From assembly GCF_001613345.1 (NCBI RefSeq), contig NZ_BDCE01000072.1:1-64000 (forward strand): a stretch of DNA of 64,000 nt. Direction: 5' to 3'. How positions within the stretch are numbered: position 1 is the first letter of the stretch; every line of letters starts with the position of its first letter. The translations under genes and the position numbers were made by a program. This document shows, piece after piece, positions 41,118-49,520 of the stretch. Origin of the DNA: Nocardia uniformis NBRC 13702. GTDB lineage: Bacteria > Actinomycetota > Actinomycetes > Mycobacteriales > Mycobacteriaceae. The notes under the pieces were generated by a model. The model did no database searches, was not told the DNA's origin, and worked only from the letters and a program-made list of their open reading frames with translations.

Positions 41118-41207
41118 CGTCATCCCGGCATGCTTTTGGCCGGGATCCACACCCTCATGTACCGCACCGGATCGTGTGGATTCCGGCCAAAGCGCGCCGG
41201 AATGACG
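41118..41207. repeat. Family A palindromic repeat, full copy
   Basis: Starts CGTCATCCCGGCATGC and ends GCCGGAATGACG; inner arms TTTTGGCCGGGATCCAC and GTGGATTCCGGCCAAA. The loop shares CACCGGATCGT with the copy at 22901. The following stretch 41208-41504 shows no gene, RNA or repeat I can recognise. Confidence 0.9.
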
Positions 41208-41504
41208 GGATGTGCCGTCGCAGTACCGAGCGGACGGCGGTCGAGGGTGAAGGGCAGCGGCTGTCGTGCCCAGGTCAGCGGCTGCGGCTGAGTTGGCCGA
41301 GGGCGGTGGCGAGGGGCGGCAGCTGCCCGCCCTGGACCTACGAGATGGTGGGTCCGGGGTTGTGCACCGGATACGACGCCGGTCATGAGCCGCCAGCTTG
41401 GGACCCGTCCTGTCTGTGCGGTGGAGGCGTGTACGTCGCGCTGCGGCTGCTGCGCGACGGCTCGCACACCACCATCACCACCCGGCTTCCCGCCCTGGTG
41501 GGGG

Positions 41505-42452
41505 TTATCCGAGCAGGTCGGCGAGGAGTGAGCTGCGGCCCGGCTGCCGCAGCTTCTGCATGGCCTTGGCTTCGATCTGTCGCACGCGCTCGCGTGACAC
41601 GCCGAAGAGTCGGCCGATCTCCTCGAGGGTGCGCGCCTCATGGCCGTCCAGTCCGTAGCGCAGTGCGATCACCTGGGCCTCGCGTTCGGGCAGGGTTCGC
41701 AGCGCCTTGGCGAGCTGCCCGCGCAGGGCGGATTCGGTCACCGTCTCCGACGGACCCGGCGCGCGATCGGCGAGGAGTGCGCCCAGTTCACCGTCCTCAC
41801 CGACCGGCAGGTGCAGTGAAATCGGTTCGCGCGCATGCCGCTTCAGCTCGCGGACCTTCTCCGGCGTCAATTCCACCTCGGCGGCGATCTCCTCGGTGGT
41901 GGCATCGCGTCCGAGCTGCTGCGACAGTGTCCGCTCGGTGCGCAGCACCCGGTTCAGCACGTCCACCACATGTACCGGAATCCGAATTGTCCGGCTTTGA
42001 TCCGAGAGCGCCCGACCGATGGCCTGCTTGATCCACCAGGTCGCATAGGTCGAAAGCTTCAGTCCGCGTTCATGATCGAACTTCTGCACCGCACGCATGA
42101 GGCCGAGCGTGCCCTCCTGGATCAGGTCCAGGAGCGACCATCCGGCCGGAATCGGATAGTGCTTGGCGATCGAGACCACCAGCCGCAGATTGGCGCGCAC
42201 CATGTGGTCGGTGGCCCGGCGCCCGTCCGCGGCGGTCCGATGCAGCGCGCGACGCTCATCGGCGGTGAGTTCCACCGCGGTGGAGCCGATTTCATCCAGC
42301 CGCTGCTGGGCGAGCACGCCCTGGGCAATGCGCGCACCGAGTTGGTACTCCTGCTCGGCGGTCAGCAGCGGGGTGCGGCCGATCGCCCGCAGGTAGTCCC
42401 GGACCGAATCGACGCCGAGGGTGGCGGTGCTGCGGGTGAGGGTGCTGGTCAT
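41505..42452 (-). CDS. RNA polymerase sigma factor, SigA/SigB-like accessory paralog
   Basis: A 315-residue group 2 sigma-70 factor. Region 1.2 is VRDYLRAIGRTPLLTAEQE; region 2 runs from ANLRLVVSIAKHY to STYATWWIKQAIGRAL; region 3 has AREPISLHLPVGEDGE; region 4 contains TLEEIGRLFGVSRERVRQIE. Compared with mycobacterial SigB, the segment between regions 2.1 and 2.2 (PIPAGWSLLDLIQEG) and the region 3 linker differ, so it is a divergent paralog, not the housekeeping factor. AGGAG lies five bases before the ATG. A small predicted gene sits 57 bp upstream on the same strand. Confidence 0.9.
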   Translation of the reverse strand: MTSTLTRSTATLGVDSVRDYLRAIGRTPLLTAEQEYQLGARIAQGVLAQQRLDEIGSTAVELTADERRALHRTAADGRRATDHMVRANLRLVVSIAKHYPIPAGWSLLDLIQEGTLGLMRAVQKFDHERGLKLSTYATWWIKQAIGRALSDQSRTIRIPVHVVDVLNRVLRTERTLSQQLGRDATTEEIAAEVELTPEKVRELKRHAREPISLHLPVGEDGELGALLADRAPGPSETVTESALRGQLAKALRTLPEREAQVIALRYGLDGHEARTLEEIGRLFGVSRERVRQIEAKAMQKLRQPGRSSLLADLLG

Positions 42453-42509
42453 GGAATCTCCTGTGGTCGCGGTGTGCTGAAACGGGTTGTTGCGCAGAGA
42501 GATTCGCGC

Positions 42510-42746
42510 TCAGCGACGGCCGGGGATGCGCAAGTGGTGCCGCGGCTGGACGTGCTGGTTGGCCACCCGCCGTGTCGGCTCCGGTTTACGGCCGCGCCGC
42601 GGGGCCTGGTTCGGGAATCCGGTTGCCGTACGGCCGGATTCGATCAGGCGGGCGGTGGTCTGGGTCATCTCGGCCATGAGGGCTGCTTCCTGTCGGGTGG
42701 TGAAGGTGGTGCGGAGGGAGGTGGCTGCCAGGGGGCCGTTGATCAA
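42510..42746 (-). CDS. Possible small basic protein upstream of the sigma factor
   Basis: About 78 residues from a TTG codon with AAGGA seven bases upstream: MINGPLAATSLRTTFTTRQ, a helical middle (MAEMTQTTARLIESG) and an Arg/Pro/His-rich tail ending RIPGRR. Third codon positions are about 80% G or C, similar to neighbours, which favours a real gene. No family recognised. It is 57 bp from the sigma gene and could be co-transcribed; a regulatory or anti-sigma role would be pure guesswork. Confidence 0.4.
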   Translation of the reverse strand: MINGPLAATSLRTTFTTRQEAALMAEMTQTTARLIESGRTATGFPNQAPRRGRKPEPTRRVANQHVQPRHHLRIPGRR

Positions 42747-42793
42747 TGTGGTGTCCTTCGTTCGTGGTCGCCGGTGCGGCAACGCATACAAAA

Positions 42794-42808
42794 TTAGATC
42801 AGACCTAA
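42794..42808. promoter_or_regulatory. Imperfect palindrome before the TetR regulator gene
   Basis: TTAGATCAGACCTAA is a 15-bp imperfect inverted repeat in an AT-rich gap, 36 bp before the TetR start. It is a plausible autoregulatory site and also faces the small gene and sigma factor on the other strand. Confidence 0.5.
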
Positions 42809-42844
42809 AAATATGTCAATAATGAAGTTTGGACGAGATTAGAT

Positions 42845-43525
42845 ATGCTGGTCGACATGAGTGCACAGACCCTCCCTCCGAAGGCCCCCACCCCGGGTCT
42901 GCGGGAACGGAAAAAGCAGCAGACCAGGCAGAACATCTCGAATGTCGCGACCGCGCTGTTCCTGGAGCGCGGCTTCGACAATGTGACGATCGCCGAGATC
43001 GCCGCGGTGGCCGATGTCGCCAAGATGACCGTGACGAACTACTTCCCGCGCAAGGAAGACCTGGTGCTGGACCTACAGGACGAGTTCGTCGTGGGTCTCG
43101 GACGCACGGTGCGCGAGCGGCGACCCGGCGAATCCGCCCTGGCCGCCCTGCGCCGCGCCTACCTCGCCGACGCCACCGCCCAGAACCCCGTCATCGGTTT
43201 CTCCGGCCCGGAATTCGGTCGCCTCATTACCGGCAGCCCGGCGCTCCTCACGCGATTGCGGGAATTTCACGACGAGCGTGAACGCGCCCTCGCCGAGACA
43301 CTGGCGGCGGAAACCGGCGTCACCGCCGCCGATGACGACATCACACCCGTTACCGCGGCGGCGCTACTCGCCGGAGTCCACCGGGTGCTCTTCGAGGAAA
43401 CCTTGCGCCGCACCGTCTCCGGCGAACCGAACGACACCATCGCCCCCGCGATCATCGAGTACCTCACCACCGCCTTCGACCTGCTCGAACCGTCACTCGG
43501 GTACTACGCCGTGCGGGCCGCCTGA
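42845..43525 (+). CDS. TetR/AcrR-family transcriptional regulator
   Basis: A 226-residue regulator. The HTH is ATALFLERGFDNVTIAEIAAVADVAKMTVTNYFPRKEDLV at about 35-75, followed by an all-helical ligand domain. ATG at 42845 or 42857 could be the start; the leader is nearly absent. The MFS pump gene starts 63 bp after the stop in the same direction, so the regulator probably controls that pump, as in many TetR/efflux pairs. Confidence 0.9.
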   Translation: MLVDMSAQTLPPKAPTPGLRERKKQQTRQNISNVATALFLERGFDNVTIAEIAAVADVAKMTVTNYFPRKEDLVLDLQDEFVVGLGRTVRERRPGESALAALRRAYLADATAQNPVIGFSGPEFGRLITGSPALLTRLREFHDERERALAETLAAETGVTAADDDITPVTAAALLAGVHRVLFEETLRRTVSGEPNDTIAPAIIEYLTTAFDLLEPSLGYYAVRAA

Positions 43526-43588
43526 CCTGTACCACTGATTTGCCGTGTCGTTGCTGGGTATCGGTGTTCACTCCCAGATACTGGGCCG

Positions 43589-45622
43589 ATGACCGGTGCC
43601 ACCGCCGCCAAAACCTCCGCGCCGATAGCGATGAGCCGAGGCGGTGTGAACCTCGTCTTCGCGACGGTCGTGCTCGGCATGCTGATGGCGGCGCTCGACC
43701 AGACCATTGTGTCGACCGCGCTGCCGACCATCGTGGCCGACCTCGGCGGTGCGGGGCATATGGCCTGGGTGGTGACCGCCTACCTGGTGACCGAGGCGAT
43801 CGCGACCGCGCTGGCGGGCAAATTCGGCGACCTGTTCGGCCGCAAGCTGGTCTTTCAGGTCAGCGGCGCGATATTCATCCTCGGTTCGATCGTGTCCGGG
43901 ATGGCGCACGATATGACCCTGCTCATTGTGGCTCGCGGTGTCCAGGGCATCGGCGCGGGCGGCCTCATGGTCACCTCCATGGCCCTGATCGCCGATGTCA
44001 TTCCGCTACGGGAGCGCGGCAAATATCAGGGCGCGCTCGGTGCGGTATTCGGTCTGACCACGGTGCTGGGTCCCACCCTCGGCGGCCTGTTCACCGATCA
44101 CCTGAGCTGGCGCTGGTGCTTTTATGTGAACGTCCCGCTGGCCATCATCATGATCGTGATGGCCGCGAAGTTCATTCCGCAGCTGCGCAAGGACGCCAAG
44201 CCGATCGTCGACTACCTGGGTATCGCGCTGGTCTCCATCGGCGTCACCTGCCTGATCCTCGGATTGGAATGGGGCGGACAGGAATACGCGTGGGGCTCGA
44301 CCATGATCATTGGATTGTTCGTCGGCGCGGCGGTGGCGCTGGCGGCCTTCGTGGTGGCCGAATTCCGGGCCGAGGAGCCGATGCTGCCCATGCATCTGTT
44401 CCGCAGCAATGTCTTCACCATCTGCTCGATACTCAGCTTTATCGTCGGCTTCGCCATGCTCGGCGCGATGACCTTCCTCCCGGCCTTCCTGCAGTACGCG
44501 ATGGGTGTGACCGCGACGGCTTCCGGACTGCGCACCCTGCCGCTGGTGATCGGGCTGTTCGCCACCTCGATCTTCTCGGGCATCGTGGTCGGCCGGACCG
44601 GCAGGTACAAGATCTTCCCGATTGTCGGTACCGGCGTCATGGCGGTGGGTCTGTACCTGATGTCGACCATGGACGAGCACACCGGCTTCTGGGAAATGTC
44701 GACGTACATGATGATCCTGGGTCTGGGCATCGGCCTGACCATGCAGGTGCTCACCATTGCCGTGCAGAACACCGTGCCCTACTCCGACCTGGGAACCGCC
44801 ACCTCCGGGGTGACCTTCTTCCGGACCATCGGCAGTGCTTTCGGCACAACGATTTTCGGCACCCTCTACACCAACCAGCTCACCCCGAATCTGGCATCGG
44901 CTCTGGAGGAGGCGCAGGTGGTACCGCCCGCCGTCGCGCAGAGCCCGGAGGCGCTGTGGCGGCTGCCCTACACCGAGATCGCCCCGATCGTGCACGCCTA
45001 CGCCGAATCCATCGGATACGTCTTCCGCTGGGTGGTGCCGGTGGCGATTATCGGATTCCTGGTGGCCTGGCTGTTGAAACAGGTACCGCTGCGCGATAGC
45101 GTGCGGGCCGAGACCTCGGATGTGGGCGGCGGCTTCTCGGTGCCCGATTCCCCGGATCGGTTGGTGCAGTTGGAGAATGCCATCGGCCGGGTGATTCGCA
45201 AGCTGCGGGACCGCGCGGTGCCGGATCCGGACATTCTGATCACGGCGGGGAGCACCCTGACCAGGGGTGAGGCGTGGGCGCTGGGACAGGTGCGCCTGTA
45301 CGAACGCCTGCGCGGCGAAGCGACGGTCACCGATATCGCTCGCACGCACTGGATTCCACCGGAAGTGATCTCACCGGTGTATGACCGTGCCATGCAGGAG
45401 GGTCTGCTCGAATACCACGGGGAGCGAATGACTCTCACCGACGCCGGTCGCGGGGAAACGGATCTGATCCGCGCCGCCTGGCGAAGCTGGCTCGAAACCC
45501 AGCTCGACGACTGGGATCTCACCGACCCCGAGGATCTCGTACTGTTCGACCAGGCGCTGGACAATATCGCCACCAAACTCCTGGACGAGGCGGATCGCCT
45601 CGAGGTGACCCCGGCTCGCTAG
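43589..45622 (+). CDS. DHA2-type MFS drug transporter with C-terminal winged-helix domain
   Basis: A 677-residue protein. Residues 1-505 form a 14-segment DHA2/EmrB-QacA transporter: LDQTIVSTALPTIV near 35 and the loop motif GKFGDLFGRK near 78. After RWVVPVAIIGFLVAWLLKQ comes a cytoplasmic domain of about 150 residues (VQLENAIGRVIRKL, LTRGEAWALGQVRLYERLRGEATVTDIARTHWIPPEVISPVYDRAMQEGLL) that looks like a MarR winged helix. A transporter-regulator fusion is unusual; it may sense substrate or bind DNA at the membrane. Probable co-transcription with the TetR gene. Confidence 0.88.
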   Translation: MTGATAAKTSAPIAMSRGGVNLVFATVVLGMLMAALDQTIVSTALPTIVADLGGAGHMAWVVTAYLVTEAIATALAGKFGDLFGRKLVFQVSGAIFILGSIVSGMAHDMTLLIVARGVQGIGAGGLMVTSMALIADVIPLRERGKYQGALGAVFGLTTVLGPTLGGLFTDHLSWRWCFYVNVPLAIIMIVMAAKFIPQLRKDAKPIVDYLGIALVSIGVTCLILGLEWGGQEYAWGSTMIIGLFVGAAVALAAFVVAEFRAEEPMLPMHLFRSNVFTICSILSFIVGFAMLGAMTFLPAFLQYAMGVTATASGLRTLPLVIGLFATSIFSGIVVGRTGRYKIFPIVGTGVMAVGLYLMSTMDEHTGFWEMSTYMMILGLGIGLTMQVLTIAVQNTVPYSDLGTATSGVTFFRTIGSAFGTTIFGTLYTNQLTPNLASALEEAQVVPPAVAQSPEALWRLPYTEIAPIVHAYAESIGYVFRWVVPVAIIGFLVAWLLKQVPLRDSVRAETSDVGGGFSVPDSPDRLVQLENAIGRVIRKLRDRAVPDPDILITAGSTLTRGEAWALGQVRLYERLRGEATVTDIARTHWIPPEVISPVYDRAMQEGLLEYHGERMTLTDAGRGETDLIRAAWRSWLETQLDDWDLTDPEDLVLFDQALDNIATKLLDEADRLEVTPAR

Positions 45623-45644
45623 CAAGCCCCGTCACTGGCAACCC

Positions 45645-45735
45645 CGTCATTCCGGCGTGCGTTTGGCCGGAATCCACCGTTTCAGCTCATGTGCCCAAGG
45701 ATGTGGATCCCGGCCAAAAGAAGGCCGGGATGACT
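45645..45735. repeat. Family A palindromic repeat, full copy
   Basis: Starts CGTCATTCCGGCGTGC and ends GGCCGGGATGACT; loop of about 25 nt. It lies in the convergent gap between the MFS and flavin monooxygenase genes, where it could serve as terminator for both. Confidence 0.9.
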
Positions 45736-45843
45736 AGTTTCGGTTCGACCCGTCTTGTCGCGGCCCAGTCCGCCCACCTGGGACGACGATGGTGCGATGG
45801 CCGCACCCAGCTATTCGGATGCGACCATCGGCGGTTTCGGTGC

Positions 45844-47061
45844 CTACGTGGCCACCGCGACCGGCCGCACCGGTGCGTCCCAGTCGATGCGGAAGCGCTG
45901 TTCGCGGCCGAAGGTCTTCTCCGGGTTCATCGCCTTGAACATGAGCGGCATGAGTAGGTACATGGCCTTGCGGGCAATCGGCCCGGCGGCCTTCGTCTGG
46001 TTCATCCGTGCCACCCGGGCCGCGACTGCCTCCACCCGGGGGCGACGCATCGCCTCGTAGGTGGCGAAAGCCGTTGTCGGATCCGCGATATCGCGCAGGC
46101 AGCGGGCGAGTTCGATGGCACTCTCGATGGCCAGCGACGCACCCTGACCGGAGGTATTGCTCGGGGCGTGGATCGCGTCCCCGGTCAGCACCATGCGCCC
46201 GCGATACCAGCGCGGTACGGGCGGCATGACCTGCAGTGCGCCAACGACTTCCAGTTGATCGGGCCGCGTATTGGCGGCCAGCTCGGCCCCCGGGTTGTCC
46301 TCGGCGTAGGTTTCGCGCAGGATGCGCAACCACTCCTCCGCTGACACGGTCCGCGCCTCGGTCAGCGAAAGATACTGCTCATGGGGCAGATTCGCGCCCC
46401 AGCCGATACGGCCGTCCGGCAGTGCCCAATACAGGTAGTACGCCTTCTTGCCGAAGGCGAAAACCATGCTCTCCGCCGACACCTCGATCGAGCATTCGGA
46501 CGGCCCGCCGAACCCGAGCATATTGAGGAATTGCGGTCCCGGTGCCGCCGGATCGATGAGTTGGCGCACGGTGGAACGGATTCCGTCCGCGCCGATCAGC
46601 ACATCGGCGGTGGCGGTACTGCCATCGGCGAAGGCGGCGGTGACCCCGTCGGCATGCTCGTCGACCTCGACCAGCCGCCTGTTGTACTCGAACGGTACCC
46701 CGGCCGCGACCGCGTGATCGTGCAGTATCTGATGCAGGGCGAAGCGGTCGACCAACCGCAGCGGCTCGATATCGGTGAGGCTGGGCGCGGAAATGCGCTT
46801 ATCGCCGATACTCATCACCTGATGCCGCATGGGGGCGGCGAGGGCACGAACCGCATCGCCCGCACCGATCAGGTCGAGGGCGGCCAGTCCGTTCGGGGCC
46901 AATCCGAGCCCGGAGCCGATGCCGTAGGCCGGACCGGGGTACGCCTCGTAGACACGGGCGTCGATACCGGCCTTGCGCAGCGCCATTGCGGCTACCGGCC
47001 CGGAAATACCGCCGCCGATAATGATCGCGGTGCGAATAGTGGCTGAGTCTTGGATGGACAT
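45844..47061 (-). CDS. Class A FAD-dependent monooxygenase
   Basis: A 405-residue flavoprotein. IIGGGISGPVAAMALRKAG is the FAD dinucleotide fold, DVLIGADGIRSTVRQLI the DG motif and GRMVLTGDAIHAPSNTSGQGASLAIESA the GD motif of aromatic-ring hydroxylases. It hydroxylates or epoxidises a small molecule using NAD(P)H. GAGGAG precedes the ATG at 47061. Encoded downstream of a PadR regulator on the same strand after a 202-bp gap, so the regulator may respond to its substrate. Confidence 0.9.
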   Translation of the reverse strand: MSIQDSATIRTAIIIGGGISGPVAAMALRKAGIDARVYEAYPGPAYGIGSGLGLAPNGLAALDLIGAGDAVRALAAPMRHQVMSIGDKRISAPSLTDIEPLRLVDRFALHQILHDHAVAAGVPFEYNRRLVEVDEHADGVTAAFADGSTATADVLIGADGIRSTVRQLIDPAAPGPQFLNMLGFGGPSECSIEVSAESMVFAFGKKAYYLYWALPDGRIGWGANLPHEQYLSLTEARTVSAEEWLRILRETYAEDNPGAELAANTRPDQLEVVGALQVMPPVPRWYRGRMVLTGDAIHAPSNTSGQGASLAIESAIELARCLRDIADPTTAFATYEAMRRPRVEAVAARVARMNQTKAAGPIARKAMYLLMPLMFKAMNPEKTFGREQRFRIDWDAPVRPVAVAT

Positions 47062-47263
47062 GGGAGTTTCTCCTCGGGTGTGAAATACCCGAATCGCTGC
47101 GCGCGCAAGGAACCCAGTTATCCTGTAGTTGCCAAACTCGAGGCGGGTTCGCCTGCACGGAGTCGGTTCGAGAAGGTGTTTTCCCGGGTCTCGACGTAGG
47201 TGTTGCCGCACCTCGTCGGGACCCGGTCTCATTCGCCGGTTGCCGCCCCGGCGTACTGCGAAT

Positions 47264-47935
47264 TCAGTCCGTTGCCGGTGTGATCGGCGCTCCTTCCTCG
47301 ATTCGGGCATCGACTTCGGCGACGATGTCGGCGGGTGGTGTCCCATCCTCGTGCCAGCGTCGCCACAGCTCCACATCCGGGAAACTGCCGTCGGCAATGG
47401 AGTCGCGAAGCGCGCGCACCCAGGCCGCTTCGGCTTCCGCAATGGCGAGCTCGTAGTCACCCTCGATCAGGAACAGGCGGGGGAGTGCGCCGTCCATCGC
47501 GGTCAATTCCGCACGGGCGGTTTCGATTTCCGCATTCAGCTTGATCAGTCGCTGTCCCAGTAATTCGGTCACCTCGTCCGGTGCCAAGCCCGACATCACG
47601 GAGAGTCCGGCCACGAACCGGCGCTGCTCGGGTTCCGGGTTGGCGATGAGTTCCCTTGTCCAGTCGGCGAGTTCAGCGCGGCCGCTATCGGTAATGCGGT
47701 AGATGACGCGCTCCGGGCGTGCCCCGTCGCGTTCGCTGCCGACGATTTCCAGGAACCCGTGCTTGTTCAGGTTCTCCACAACCGTGTACAGCGAGCCCCA
47801 CTTGATCGCCATATCCCGATCCTTGCCCCGGTGCTTCAGCGTCGCGGCGATCTCGTAGCGGTGCATGGGTCGCTCGACCAGTGTCGACAGCACAGCGAGT
47901 GCCATCAGATTCCCGACCTTGCGTTTGCGGGCCAT
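47264..47935 (-). CDS. PadR-family transcriptional regulator
   Basis: A 223-residue regulator. The N-terminal winged helix is MALAVLSTLVERPMHRYEIAATLKHRGKD through GSLYTVVENLNKHGFLEI, then a C-terminal helical dimerisation region of the Vir/AphA type (from about 95). AGGAGG stands before the ATG. A symmetrical site (CGTATA-CGAA-TATACG) lies 17 bp upstream, likely for autoregulation. It may control the monooxygenase downstream and the crotonase gene read in the other direction. Confidence 0.9.
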   Translation of the reverse strand: MARKRKVGNLMALAVLSTLVERPMHRYEIAATLKHRGKDRDMAIKWGSLYTVVENLNKHGFLEIVGSERDGARPERVIYRITDSGRAELADWTRELIANPEPEQRRFVAGLSVMSGLAPDEVTELLGQRLIKLNAEIETARAELTAMDGALPRLFLIEGDYELAIAEAEAAWVRALRDSIADGSFPDVELWRRWHEDGTPPADIVAEVDARIEEGAPITPATD

Positions 47936-47950
47936 CCCGACACCTCCTAC

Positions 47951-47967
47951 TCGTATACGAATATACG
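47951..47967. promoter_or_regulatory. PadR operator candidate
   Basis: CGTATA and TATACG flank CGAA (47952-47967), and TCGTATACGA at 47951-47960 is itself a perfect palindrome. It lies between the divergent padR and crotonase genes, 16 bp before the padR start. Confidence 0.6.
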
Positions 47968-48049
47968 TCCACGAGTATTCGCCCGCAAGCAGATCGGAGC
48001 CTCCGAATCCAGCACTGTCCGCAGCGGCGGTCCGGTACCGTCAGAAACC

Positions 48050-48808
48050 ATGGTTGACGTGCAAAGATTCGGACCCACCATTCGCATCACCATGAACCGC
48101 CCCGCCAAGCGCAACGCCCTGTCCTACCAGCATCTGGTGGAACTACTGACGGCCTTTCAGGAGGCGGGCGAATCCGATGCCACCGGTATCGTGCTGGCCG
48201 CCGAGGGGCCGGTGTTCTCCGCCGGACACGATTTCGCCGATGTCGCGAGCCGCGATCTCGAGGGTGTGCGGGATCTCCTCGATCTGTGCACCGAGTTGAT
48301 GCACACCATTCAGGAGGTGCCGCAGGTGGTGATTGCCCGCGTACACGCCCTGGCGACGGCGGCGGGATGTCAGCTGGTGGCATCGTGTGATCTCGCAATC
48401 GCTTCCGACGCAGCCGGATTCGCACTGCCCGGCGGTAAGGGTGGCTGGTTCTGCCACACTCCGGCGGTACCGGTGGCGCGGTCGGTCGGCCGAAAACGAT
48501 TGATGGAGCTGGTACTTACCGGCGATCCCATCGACGCCACCACCGCCGCCGAATGGGGCCTGATCAACCGCGCGGTACTGCCCGAGGAGTTGGACGCCGC
48601 CGTCGACGACCTACTCGCGCGCGCCACCCGGGGCAGCCGCGTGAGCAAGGCACTCGGAAAGCGCACCGTCTACGCACAATTGGACCGCCCCGAGGCCGAC
48701 GCCTACGAGATCGCCTCGGCTGTCATGGCCGAGGCCTCGCAGACCGCCTCCGCCAAGGAGGGTATGGCCGCCTTTCTGGAGAAGCGCCACCCCACCTGGC
48801 CCGAGTAA
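48050..48808 (+). CDS. Enoyl-CoA hydratase/isomerase-family protein
   Basis: A 252-residue crotonase-fold protein: NRPAKRNALS, then VFSAGHDFADV (first oxyanion strand) and AAGCQLVASCDLAIASD (second). The region GKGGWFCHTPAVPVARSVGRKR resembles the ECHDC3-like group. The usual catalytic Glu pair of hydratases is not obvious, so it may be an isomerase or other crotonase member. ATG at 48050. Divergent from padR. Confidence 0.85.
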   Translation: MVDVQRFGPTIRITMNRPAKRNALSYQHLVELLTAFQEAGESDATGIVLAAEGPVFSAGHDFADVASRDLEGVRDLLDLCTELMHTIQEVPQVVIARVHALATAAGCQLVASCDLAIASDAAGFALPGGKGGWFCHTPAVPVARSVGRKRLMELVLTGDPIDATTAAEWGLINRAVLPEELDAAVDDLLARATRGSRVSKALGKRTVYAQLDRPEADAYEIASAVMAEASQTASAKEGMAAFLEKRHPTWPE

Positions 48809-48907
48809 TGACCCTGCCAACTCTGCTGCGGGCTCGAACAGGCCCGCTGCCACTGCGATGGCGACCCGTTCGGCAAGGTGGTGGTCACCGTCGCCTATGT
48901 TCGGGGC

Positions 48908-49516
48908 GTGCGCATCTTCCTGGCCGGAGCGACCGGAGTTCTCGGTAGTCGACTGGTACCGCTGCTCATCGCGGCGGGCTACGAGGTGGCGGGTATGACC
49001 CGTTCGGCGGATAGGGCGGCAGCGGTGTCCGAGGTCGGGGCCACTCCCGTCGTCTGCGATGTCTACGACGCGGCCGCTCTCACCGAAGCCGTCGTCGCTT
49101 ACGCCCCGGATCTGGTGATGCATCAGCTCACCGACCTTCCCGACGATGCGGCGCAGCTGCCCGAGAGCCGCGCGGCCAATGCCCGCATGCGTACCGAGGG
49201 CACCACCAATCTGCTCGCCGCGGCGCGGGCGGCCGGGGTGAAACGGGTACTGGCGCAGAGTGTGGCCTGGACGCTCGACAGCGACGGCCAGGATGCCAAG
49301 GAATTCCTGGAGAACGCGGTACTCGAAGCCGGTGGCGCGGTGCTGCGTTACGGCCGGTTCTACGGCCCCGGAACCCACTATCCGGACGAGTTCCCGGACG
49401 CCCCGCGCATCCATATCGATGAGGCGGCGGCGCGTACCGTCCTCGCGCTCGATCTGAACTGCGGCAGCTACCAGGTCATCGACGGTTCCGCCTCGGATTT
49501 CGAACCCGTGCCCTGA
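48908..49516 (+). CDS. NAD(P)-binding epimerase/reductase-like protein
   Basis: About 202 residues. VRIFLAGATGVLGSRLVPLLIAAGYEV is an extended-SDR Rossmann start, with TEGTTNLLAAARAAGVKRV following. The usual Tyr-X3-Lys is degenerate (YGRFYGP only), and the length is short for an epimerase, so an atypical reductase is likely. Start uncertain: GTG at 48908 fits the fold; GTG codons at 48878/48881 would add ten residues. Stops four bases before the convergent LysR gene. Confidence 0.75.
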   Translation: MRIFLAGATGVLGSRLVPLLIAAGYEVAGMTRSADRAAAVSEVGATPVVCDVYDAAALTEAVVAYAPDLVMHQLTDLPDDAAQLPESRAANARMRTEGTTNLLAAARAAGVKRVLAQSVAWTLDSDGQDAKEFLENAVLEAGGAVLRYGRFYGPGTHYPDEFPDAPRIHIDEAAARTVLALDLNCGSYQVIDGSASDFEPVP

Positions 49517-49520
49517 TTGC

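Noticed and set aside
40976..42031. 351-codon plus-strand frame through 41-42 kb
   Set aside because: Passes through a repeat and the antisense of the sigma factor; no domain.
44006..45349. 447-codon minus-strand frame opposite the MFS gene
   Set aside because: His/Gln/Arg-rich antisense shadow without a plausible fold.
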